This document shows, in pieces, positions 7,868-14,587 of a stretch of DNA of 20,683 bases. The stretch comes from an uncultured bacterium. Its GTDB lineage: Bacteria; Bacillota; Clostridia; Lachnospirales; Lachnospiraceae. The notes below the pieces were generated by a model. That model saw only the letters and a program-made list of their open reading frames with translations. It had not been told where the DNA came from and ran no database searches. Made by a program: the position numbers and the translations under genes. Position 1 is the first letter of the stretch, and the number at the start of each line of letters is the position of its first letter. Location: contig CAJMPJ010000055.1 in assembly GCA_905215155.1 (NCBI GenBank), positions 1 through 20,683 on the forward strand, in the 5' to 3' direction.

Positions 7868-7948
7868 ACGTAATCAAATGTGGTATTATAAATTCAAGAC
7901 TTATTCAGTCAAACAGATAAGCGGGAGTTTGAGAAGGAGCCATAAAAT

Positions 7949-8392
7949 ATGAAGCTGATTGAAATCAATGAATTGAATCCTATCCTAATAGAGCAATTAT
8001 TTGAAGTTTGGGATAAATCAGTTGGAGAAACCCATTTGTTTTTATCTGATTCAGAGATTAAAAATATAGCGCAGTATATTCCGCAGGCTTTAAATTCGAT
8101 AGCTCATTTGATTATTGCAGTCAATAATGAAAAGAAGCCTGTTGCATTTATGGGAATTGAAAAAAGAAAATTGGAAATGCTTTTTATTTCCCCACAATAT
8201 AGGGGACAGGGATTGGGAAAACAACTTTTGCATTATGGGATGGAAAACTATTCTATAAACGAATTAGGCGTGAATGAACAAAATCCGCAAGCAAAAAGCT
8301 TCTATGAACACATGGGATTTCAAGTTTATAAAAGAACTGACACAGACGAGCAAGGAAATCCTTATCCAATTTTATATATGAGATTGGTTTAA
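7949..8392 (+). CDS. GNAT-family N-acetyltransferase, YjaB-like
   Basis: A compact single-domain acetyltransferase of 147 residues. The acetyl-CoA site is LEMLFISPQYRGQGLGKQLL (75-94) with the RGQGLG loop at 85-90, followed by NEQNPQAKSFYEHMGF (109-124) and a C-terminal DEQGNPYPILYMRL strand. The overall pattern is that of the YjaB-type GNATs. GAAGGAG lies before the ATG. It stands alone between two terminators, 198 bases after the hydrolase, and likely has its own promoter, though none is clear. The substrate is unknown. Confidence 0.85.
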   Translation: MKLIEINELNPILIEQLFEVWDKSVGETHLFLSDSEIKNIAQYIPQALNSIAHLIIAVNNEKKPVAFMGIEKRKLEMLFISPQYRGQGLGKQLLHYGMENYSINELGVNEQNPQAKSFYEHMGFQVYKRTDTDEQGNPYPILYMRLV

Positions 8393-8463
8393 CAAACTTT
8401 AATTTGTCAGTCGGGCTGTCAGTTGCTGCTATTCGAAAAATCTTTTTTGCACTATGAGCACAA

Positions 8464-8506
8464 ATTAAAGTCATGTATGAGGATTTGTACTCATACATGA
8501 CTTTTT
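8464..8506 (+). repeat. 43-bp direct repeat, right copy, acting as terminator
   Basis: Near-identical (41/43) to the tRNA-operon terminator at 4685-4727, in the same orientation. Here the stem is 14 bp (8467-8480 with 8491-8504), followed by Ts to 8506. The extra pair comes from the base change in the loop. It serves as terminator for the preceding GNAT gene. Confidence 0.85.
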
Positions 8507-8608
8507 GTTTTATCCATGTTAAAATCAAGGAGAATATACGTTATTTTACTGAGTGTAAGCGATGAAAGGTATGGAAAATAACTATCATAATCCAAAGGGG
8601 GATTGTAA

Positions 8609-9466
8609 ATGCTGCATTATGACTCATTCATTCATATAGAAAAAGAAACAATATACCAGGCTTTTTTAAACGTTTTTTCCGATTATCCGGTTCGCATGGA
8701 TCTGTCATTTGACCAATTTGAAAAGATGCTGAAACGAAAAGGCTTTGATCCTAATGTATCCGTGGGAGCCTTTGAGGAGGACTGTCTGGTCGGGTTCATT
8801 TTAAATGGCTGCAGAAAGTGGAATGGAAAAGCAACGGCATATGATGTGGGAACCGGGGTAATACCCCAGTTTAGAAAACAGGGGATCACGAAACATATGC
8901 TTCAGACAGCAAAACAATATTGTATTGATTCAGGAGCGGAACAATATATTCTGGAAGTGCTGACATCGAACACCTCTGCAGCAAATATTTATAGAAAAAA
9001 TGGATTCGCGGTTGAGAGAGAATTTCTGTGCTGTCAGATGGAACGAGGAAATGACAGATTCGATCCGATTCATCAGACAGAACACATTTTAAACCCGGAT
9101 TGGGAACTGTTTGGCAGCTTTTGGGATTATCCTCCTTCCTGGCAAAATTCCATTCAATCCATTGAGGCAATATCAGAGAGTTTTATGATATCGGCTGTGC
9201 GGAAAAACAATCATATTGCCGGTTATGGAATAATTGATAAGTCAACCGGGGAAATTCCTCAGATTGCTGTGGATAAGAAATGGAGAAACAAAGGCATTGG
9301 CAGCAGCATACTGGCAGATTTAATTAAACAGACGGATTCCGATCAAATAAAAATTTTAAATATTGATACCCGTTCAAAGGCAATGCTTTATTTTGTTTCG
9401 GCCGCTGGTTTCTATCATACAGTTACTCAGTATGAGATGAAGCTGGATTTTGGGATACGGCTATAG
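8609..9466 (+). CDS. Tandem-domain GNAT N-acetyltransferase
   Basis: Two GNAT domains in one 285-residue chain. The N-terminal domain has VGTGVIPQFRKQGITKHML (80-98; loop RKQGIT) and NTSAANIYRKNGF (121-133). The C-terminal domain has IAVDKKWRNKGIGSSIL (219-235; loop RNKGIG) and ends with a weaker SKAMLYFVSAAGF. In the first loop the last conserved Gly/Ala is Thr, so the second domain may be the better acetyl-CoA binder. The ATG has AAAGGGGG upstream. Only 22 bases separate it from the chloramphenicol acetyltransferase gene, so they are probably one transcript. Some tandem GNATs modify antibiotics; the substrate here is unknown. Confidence 0.85.
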   Translation: MLHYDSFIHIEKETIYQAFLNVFSDYPVRMDLSFDQFEKMLKRKGFDPNVSVGAFEEDCLVGFILNGCRKWNGKATAYDVGTGVIPQFRKQGITKHMLQTAKQYCIDSGAEQYILEVLTSNTSAANIYRKNGFAVEREFLCCQMERGNDRFDPIHQTEHILNPDWELFGSFWDYPPSWQNSIQSIEAISESFMISAVRKNNHIAGYGIIDKSTGEIPQIAVDKKWRNKGIGSSILADLIKQTDSDQIKILNIDTRSKAMLYFVSAAGFYHTVTQYEMKLDFGIRL

Positions 9467-9488
9467 GAGGTTTTAGGAGGCTAATATT

Positions 9489-10136
9489 ATGAATTTTATT
9501 GAAATGCCAATGGAACAATGGGTTAGAAAAAGCCACTACGAGCATTATAAAAATAATATGCGGTGCTCCTATAGCGTGACGGTGGATATTGATGTATCCA
9601 GCTTGATTGTCCGATTAAAAGAGAAAAAAATAAAAAGCTATCCTGCTCAAATCTATATGCTTGCAACCGTTGTAAATCAGTTTACGGAGTTTCGGATGAC
9701 AACAAATGAACATGGACACTTAGGCTATTGGGAAGTCATAAATCCAATGTATACAGTTTTAAATCCGGGAACGGAAACATTTTCCGCCGTGTGGTCGAAG
9801 TTTGATGGTTGCTTTGAAACATTTTATCAAGCCTATATAAAGGATACCGCACAGTATTCCACCGGAGTTTTGTTCCCTCAAGAGGAAATTCCAGACAATG
9901 TTTTTAACATTTCCAGTGTTCCGTGGCTGGATTTTACAGCTTTTAATATCAATGTTTTTTCTGATGGAGGCTATCTGCTGCCCATTTTCACCATTGGAAA
10001 ATATAAGAAGGAAAACCACAAAACGCTGATGCCACTTGCCATCCAGTGCCACCACGCGGTTTGCGATGGCTGCCATGTTGGGAAATTTGTAGAGTCATTT
10101 CGGCAAATGGCAGCAGATCCAGAGAAGTGGTTATAA
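9489..10136 (+). CDS. cat: Type A chloramphenicol O-acetyltransferase
   Basis: Acetylates the 3-hydroxyl of chloramphenicol with acetyl-CoA and so inactivates it; family members are cytoplasmic trimers. The active site QCHHAVCDGCHVGKFV (187-201) supplies catalytic His189 and structural Asp193, spaced as in CAT type III, and NISSVPWLDFTAFN (140-153) carries the oxyanion serine Ser142. The 215-residue length matches the family. AGGAGG precedes the ATG. It is coupled to the tandem GNAT gene and followed by a terminator. CAT-like chromosomal proteins without activity on chloramphenicol exist, so resistance is likely but not proven. No transposase or plasmid gene adjoins it. Confidence 0.93.
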   Translation: MNFIEMPMEQWVRKSHYEHYKNNMRCSYSVTVDIDVSSLIVRLKEKKIKSYPAQIYMLATVVNQFTEFRMTTNEHGHLGYWEVINPMYTVLNPGTETFSAVWSKFDGCFETFYQAYIKDTAQYSTGVLFPQEEIPDNVFNISSVPWLDFTAFNINVFSDGGYLLPIFTIGKYKKENHKTLMPLAIQCHHAVCDGCHVGKFVESFRQMAADPEKWL

Positions 10137-10160
10137 TGCATTGATTGTTATGCATACATA

Positions 10161-10210
10161 GGGAGTGCTACAAAACCAATTTACATGAGTTTTGTAACCT
10201 CCCTCTTTTT
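10161..10210 (+). terminator. Terminator of the GNAT/cat unit
   Basis: A long stem (10161-10176 with 10189-10203, one internal asymmetry near the base) is followed by Ts at 10206-10210, 25 bases after the cat stop. Confidence 0.85.
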
Positions 10211-10211
10211 A

Positions 10212-11051
10212 TATATCAACAATGTTTTCAAAACACCATTTCATGCTTGCATTAAAACAGAACTATGCCGCTGTGTTTATCTTTGCCGGAGGCGGAACAA
10301 AAGAAGCTGACCGAGGGAACCAGCCTCAACCACTTCTCGTTGAATACCAGCTTGCCTGTGGCAGTCTCCGGGGCACCGGATAGGGGGCAAACAGGATAAC
10401 CAGATTCAACGGGGTAAAAACTATATTTCAGGGAAAAATCCAAGATATCCACCTGAAACTTTGGAATTAGTTCGGTGAATAATGTGGCAAGTCCGTACAA
10501 GAACATGGTAAGCACGAACACCATCAGCTTTTGGACTTGAGAGATTGTATTTTTAAAATTTATAGCTTGAGTATAACAGAGCAATATAAATTTTATCATC
10601 AGTAATATGAAAAACGTAAAAACTTTTATCTCAATTTCCATGTGTTATAAATTTAACATAAATCAGATTAATTGATAAATTAAGAGGAACAAAAGAAAAA
10701 TTTTATTAAAAAACATCAATAAAATTGGGAACAATTAAATTTAAGAAAAGAGTTTAAGAAAAAACCTCGTATTCTGTTAAAAAAAACCCAATCATAGGAT
10801 CGGAATATGAAAGTTCAGAAGAAAAAGAGTAGAAAAAGATTGTGAAAATGATATCAAAACCTAATGACAATCAGGAAAAAACGGAAGGTAATGTATGTGA
10901 AAAAGGAAATAAAGGCCCTATAACCATATTTCAACTCTATGAAATCAGATAATATCAAAAGAAATTCTGCCGAGATAGAAAAACTCCTTTGTTAAAGAAT
11001 AAGCGGAATCCGATAAATAAATGTCAAACAGATGTGAAATAAATAACTAAA
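10212..11051. other. Intergenic stretch without a convincing gene
   Basis: The left part (10252-10641) is open on the minus strand for 129 codons, with two hydrophobic segments in its first 65 residues, but it has no ribosome binding site and no recognised domain. This part is GC-richer than the rest and could be a gene remnant. From about 10640 to 11050 the DNA is very A-rich with many stops in all frames. I see no RNA gene, repeat or insertion sequence there. Confidence 0.5.
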
Positions 11052-11079
11052 TTGACAGATATAATTCCGTGCATATAAT
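11052..11079 (+). promoter_or_regulatory. Promoter of the aldehyde dehydrogenase gene
   Basis: TTGACA (11052-11057), a 16-base spacer and TATAAT (11074-11079) form a near-consensus sigma-A promoter about 70 bases before the start codon. No clear dyad overlaps it. Confidence 0.82.
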
Positions 11080-11151
11080 GAACAATACAGACACAAATCA
11101 ATCCGGAAGGGTTGCAGACACATATATGAGGAATCAGAAAGGAGATTTTTT

Positions 11152-12639
11152 ATGGCGAACATAGAAATTCAGAAAAAATATCAGTTATTAATAGGAGGAC
11201 AGTGGAAGGATGCATCCGACGGCAAAACGTTCCCCACCCACTCCCCGGCAGACGGGACACTTCTTGCAGATTGTGCGGAAGCGACCAGAGAAGACGTTGA
11301 CGAAGCGGTCAAAGAAGCCTGGAAGGCATTTGAGACATGGAGGCATGTTTCGGTCAAAGAACGGGCCGTCATCTTAAATAAGATTGCCGATATCATAGAT
11401 GAAAACAGAGAACATCTGGCTACCGTGGAATCCCTGGATAACGGGAAGCCCATCAGAGAGACCATGAATGTGGATATTCCCCTGGCAGCCCAGCATTTCC
11501 GTTATTTTGCAGGATGTATCCTGGCTGACGAAGGAAGTGCCAATATCCTTGATGGAAATACGCTGAGCCTGATCTTAAAAGACCCCATTGGCGTGGTCGG
11601 TCAGATCGTACCCTGGAATTTCCCGTTTTTAATGGCTTCCTGGAAGCTGGCACCGGTGCTGGCCAGCGGCTGCTGTACCGTATTTAAGACCTCCAGCGCA
11701 ACTCCGTTAAGTGTGCTGGAACTGGCAAGGCTGACTCAGGATGTGATTCCGGCTGGTGTATTTAATGTAATTACAGGTGCTGGCTCCAAGTCCGGGCAGT
11801 ATATGCTGGAACATGAAGGCTTCCGCAAGCTGGCCTTTACCGGTTCTACGGAAGTAGGCAAGAGCGTGGCAATTGCTGCGGCAGAAAAGCTGATTCCTGC
11901 AACCCTTGAGCTGGGGGGCAAATCTGCCAATATCTTTTTTGAAGACTGTGACTGGGAGATGGCCATGGACGGCATCCAGCTTGGGATTCTCTTCAATCAG
12001 GGCCAGGTATGCTGTGCCGGTTCCAGAGTTTTCGTACAGGAAAGCATCTATGATAAATTTGTGGAAGAAGCGGTAAAACGCTTTCATAAGGTGAAGGTTG
12101 GCGATCCTCTGGACCCGGATACCCAGATGGGCAGCCAAATCAACAACGGTCAGTTAAAGAAGATATTAAGCTATGTGGAGATAGCCAAAGCCGAAGGTGC
12201 CACAGTTCTTTGCGGCGGAGAGAAGCTGACAGAGAATGGCCTTGATAAAGGCGCGTTCTTAAAACCAACCCTTCTTGGGAATGTAACAAATGATATGAGA
12301 GTTGCACAGGAAGAAATCTTTGGGCCGGTTGCCTGCATCATCAAGTTCAAGACAGAAGATGAGGTGGTTAAGATGGCCAATGACAGTGAGTTCGGTCTTG
12401 GCGGAGCCGTTTGGACCAAAGATATTAACCGGGCCATAAGAGTTGCCAGAGCGGTGGAAACAGGCCGTATTTGGGTCAATACTTATAACAGCATACCGGA
12501 GGGAGCACCGTTTGGCGGTTATAAGACCTCAGGGATCGGACGTGAGACCCATAAGGTAATGCTGGAACACTATACTCAGATGAAAAATATCCTTATTAAT
12601 TTAAATGAAGTTCCTTCTGGTTTTTATCCTCAGAAATAA
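11152..12639 (+). CDS. NAD(P)+-dependent aldehyde dehydrogenase
   Basis: Oxidises an aldehyde to the acid with NAD+ or NADP+. The ALDH signatures are complete: VPWNFPF (153-159, Asn156 of the oxyanion hole), FTGSTEVGK (229-237, cofactor-binding turn), ELGGKS (253-258, general base Glu253) and FNQGQVCCAGSR (281-292, nucleophile Cys287). The 495-residue length is standard for ALDH1/2-type enzymes that make free acids, and no CoA-acylating domain is present. AAAGGAG lies before the ATG. A strong terminator follows, so it may be transcribed apart from the permease operon downstream. Context suggests that it handles an aldehyde from breakdown of the imported substrate; which aldehyde is not visible. 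Confidence 0.95.
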   Translation: MANIEIQKKYQLLIGGQWKDASDGKTFPTHSPADGTLLADCAEATREDVDEAVKEAWKAFETWRHVSVKERAVILNKIADIIDENREHLATVESLDNGKPIRETMNVDIPLAAQHFRYFAGCILADEGSANILDGNTLSLILKDPIGVVGQIVPWNFPFLMASWKLAPVLASGCCTVFKTSSATPLSVLELARLTQDVIPAGVFNVITGAGSKSGQYMLEHEGFRKLAFTGSTEVGKSVAIAAAEKLIPATLELGGKSANIFFEDCDWEMAMDGIQLGILFNQGQVCCAGSRVFVQESIYDKFVEEAVKRFHKVKVGDPLDPDTQMGSQINNGQLKKILSYVEIAKAEGATVLCGGEKLTENGLDKGAFLKPTLLGNVTNDMRVAQEEIFGPVACIIKFKTEDEVVKMANDSEFGLGGAVWTKDINRAIRVARAVETGRIWVNTYNSIPEGAPFGGYKTSGIGRETHKVMLEHYTQMKNILINLNEVPSGFYPQK

Positions 12640-12658
12640 AATAAAAACACACTTTTTT

Positions 12659-12699
12659 AAAAGGGGCTGTCGCAAAATGAATCTGCGGCAGCCTCTTTT
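12659..12699. terminator. Terminator after aldehyde dehydrogenase
   Basis: A 16-bp stem (12659-12674 with 12684-12699, two G-U pairs) has four Ts at its 3' end and a T run (12653-12658) on its 5' side that would serve the minus strand. The sequence GGGGCTGTCGCA also resembles ends of small repeated elements in Clostridia. Confidence 0.75.
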
Positions 12700-12812
12700 G
12701 TCATCCTGGAGAAAGGCATCCTCCTATGGATCATTTGAGACAAGCCGTACTTTTGATCTACGGTTCCGGTGCGTTTGGAAGCTCCAGGCTTCAGAATAAA
12801 ATACGGGATGAC

Positions 12813-12869
12813 TTGCCAGCCATTCTGTCTGGCAAAAATGAATCCGGAAAGAACTTTTAGAATGGCTGG
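12813..12869 (+). repeat. Two mutually exclusive hairpins
   Basis: TTGCCAG (12813-12819) pairs with CTGGCAA (12829-12835), while CCAGCCATTCT (12816-12826) pairs perfectly with AGAATGGCTGG (12859-12869). The two share CCAG at 12816-12819 and cannot form together. No T run follows either. Confidence 0.55.
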
Positions 12870-12902
12870 TTATGGGTAAAATAAAGGAAAAGGAGAAATG
12901 GA

Positions 12903-12920
12903 CAACTAATATATTAATTG
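12903..12920. promoter_or_regulatory. Candidate operator dyad 1
   Basis: An 18-bp dyad, CAACTAATA/TATTAATTG, 8 of 9 pairs matched. It shares the 12-base core ACTAATATATTA with the dyad at 13062-13077. It could bind the FCD regulator encoded at the operon end. Confidence 0.35.
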
Positions 12921-13061
12921 TAATATATATGAGAATTATTGGAAATTATAAGTGTAAAAAATGCAGAAACAAATCTAATACATCTCTTATATTTTATGAA
13001 AATTCGACAAAAAATAAAGCGAAAAACCGGGATTATCACCATATACAGACTGATATTTTAG

Positions 13062-13077
13062 TACTAATATATTAGTA
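13062..13077. promoter_or_regulatory. Candidate operator dyad 2
   Basis: A perfect 16-bp palindrome TACTAATA/TATTAGTA, about 95 bases before the permease start. It has the same core as 12903-12920, and the centres are 158 bp apart. Size and symmetry suit a dimeric GntR/FCD regulator. Confidence 0.45.
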
Positions 13078-13094
13078 TCAGCAGTTGGCCGAAA

Positions 13095-13134
13095 GCCTCT
13101 GCAGGGGAGGCAGAAGGGGGTATTTATCTTCTGC
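13095..13134 (+). other. Leader hairpins before the permease
   Basis: GCCTC (13095-13099) with GAGGC (13107-13111), and GCAGAAG (13110-13116) with CTTCTGC (13128-13134). The arms overlap by two bases, so they stack or compete. They stand about 25 bases before the ribosome binding site AAGGAGGG. Confidence 0.4.
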
Positions 13135-13173
13135 GGGTTACCAATCAAACATTTTATTTTAAGGAGGGTTCGT

Positions 13174-14517
13174 ATGAACATCAATGTAATCATCGGTATT
13201 ATCATGATTCTGTCCTTCCTTGGCATGGTCTGGTACTGTGTGAAGGGACTCAATCTTATGGTGGGGTTTGCAGTCATGGCTACCTTTTGGACCGTACTTG
13301 CGCTGGTGGGAAATGCATTTTCCCCAAATTCAGCAATGGAGGGCAAATCACTCATCGATGTGCTGACCTATGTGTACGCAGATGGTCCGGCAGGTTATGC
13401 AAAATCAATTTTAGTAAACGTATTTTTCGGTGCATTCTTCGGCAGGGTCCTGGTTGATACCGGAATCGCGGCAACACTGATCCGTAAGGTGGTTGAGCTT
13501 GGCGGCGATAAACCAAGAATCACCATGGGACTGCTCTGTGTGGTTACAGCCATCATCTTTATGTCCATGACAGGGATCGGTCCGGTAATTTCAATCGCAG
13601 TTATCGTGCTACCCATCATGCTGTCACTCGGCATCCCGGCACCGGTTGCCATGTTCAGCTTCATGGGCTCCATCATGGCAGGTATCTTTGGCAATATTGT
13701 AAACTTCAAGCAGTATCAGACCATTTATGCGGGATTTAATCCGGCAGCAGAAGCCTACACCTATAACGACTATTTTAAGATCGGCCTGATCTGCATGATC
13801 GTTGCTCTGGTCGTTGTACTGATTGTATCAAATTTCTCTATGAATAAGAAGACTTCCCATGCATGGGCGGCCTCTTCTGCTTCTTCAAACGACAATGCTC
13901 CGGCTATTTCCTGGATCTCAGTAATCCTGCCGGTCATCGGTGTGGTTGCATTTAAAATCCCCATCATCCTTGGATTCTGCTTATCCGGTATCTTTGCACT
14001 TGTTACAACCGGAAAAATGAAGGGAAGCTATTCGGAGATCTGCAGACTGTTTGCAAAACTGTTTACTGACGGTTCCATTGATGTGGCACCAATGGTTGGC
14101 TTTTTGCTCACGCTGTCCATGTTTAATAACGCGGCGACGTATGCAGCACCTTATTTTACAGCCATCCTGGGCGGATTTGTTCCCAAGACAGCTCTTTTGC
14201 TGGCGATTACGTTTGCGGTATTGACACCCCTTGGCTTCTTCCGGGGACCTTTGAATCTGGTTGGTTCAGGAACCGCGATTCTGGCAGTCGTAGTGGCCGC
14301 AATCCCCAACGCACCGGTTGCATTCTTATTCCCCTTGTTTGCAATCACAACCATCGCACCTCAGCATCTGGATATCACCCAGTCCTGGGTGGCATGGGGA
14401 TTTGGTTACACCAAGGTATCCACGAAAGATTACATGAAGATGTCCATACCAGCCGGCTGGATCATCGGTGTGATCTGCTGTATCGCAGTATTTGTACTTT
14501 ACGGCGGCTTACTGTAA
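13174..14517 (+). CDS. Ion-transporter-superfamily permease (citrate/gluconate/C4-dicarboxylate-like)
   Basis: Secondary transporter of the cytoplasmic membrane with about 11-12 hydrophobic segments over 447 residues. The features fit the IT/GntP-CitMHS type of carboxylate symporters: two halves separated by a hydrophilic loop (about residues 225-245, rich in Ser, Ala and Asn), each half with a Gly/Pro-rich discontinuous helix (MTGIGPVISIAVIVLPIM, about 130-147, and LTPLGFFRGPLNLVGSGTAIL, about 350-370). The exact substrate cannot be read; an organic anion is likely. AAGGAGGG precedes the ATG. It is the first gene of a unit with the HyuA-like, protease and regulator genes, 70 bases ahead of the next, and probably imports their substrate. 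Confidence 0.8.
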   Translation: MNINVIIGIIMILSFLGMVWYCVKGLNLMVGFAVMATFWTVLALVGNAFSPNSAMEGKSLIDVLTYVYADGPAGYAKSILVNVFFGAFFGRVLVDTGIAATLIRKVVELGGDKPRITMGLLCVVTAIIFMSMTGIGPVISIAVIVLPIMLSLGIPAPVAMFSFMGSIMAGIFGNIVNFKQYQTIYAGFNPAAEAYTYNDYFKIGLICMIVALVVVLIVSNFSMNKKTSHAWAASSASSNDNAPAISWISVILPVIGVVAFKIPIILGFCLSGIFALVTTGKMKGSYSEICRLFAKLFTDGSIDVAPMVGFLLTLSMFNNAATYAAPYFTAILGGFVPKTALLLAITFAVLTPLGFFRGPLNLVGSGTAILAVVVAAIPNAPVAFLFPLFAITTIAPQHLDITQSWVAWGFGYTKVSTKDYMKMSIPAGWIIGVICCIAVFVLYGGLL

Positions 14518-14525
14518 AAATAAAC

Positions 14526-14552
14526 GGAACTGGCAGAGACTTCGCCAGTTCC
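14526..14552 (+). other. Intercistronic hairpin
   Basis: A perfect 9-bp stem, GGAACTGGC (14526-14534) with GCCAGTTCC (14544-14552), and a 9-base loop, 9 bases after the permease stop. No T run follows, so it is not a terminator; it could protect the permease message or set relative expression. Confidence 0.6.
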
Positions 14553-14587
14553 CTCGAAAAGGGATCAAAGAAAGGAGAATTCTTAAA

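Larger units (their letters stand above)
12700..13173 (+). other. Long leader region of the permease operon
   Basis: No convincing gene. It holds two competing hairpins at 12813-12869, two related AT-rich dyads at 12903-12920 and 13062-13077, and two overlapping GC-richer hairpins at 13095-13134 just before the permease. The organisation suggests operator sites and a structured 5' untranslated region. Confidence 0.5.

Noticed and set aside
10252..10641. 129-codon minus-strand frame as a membrane protein gene
   Set aside because: No ribosome binding site, no recognised domain, and an AT-rich hydrophobic start that can arise by chance. Kept only as a note on the intergenic stretch.
12659..12869. 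A small mobile element (MITE) made of the 12659-12699 stem and the 12816-12869 inverted repeat
   Set aside because: The two dyads have unrelated arms and no target duplication is seen. The first is better explained as a terminator.
12872..13075. 67-codon plus-strand frame in the permease leader
   Set aside because: No ribosome binding site, composition follows the A-rich DNA, and it overlaps the dyads and hairpins.
14492..14587. Upstream ATG of the HyuA-like frame
   Set aside because: It would overlap the permease end and run through the intercistronic hairpin; the ribosome binding site at 14572-14577 fits ATG 14588.
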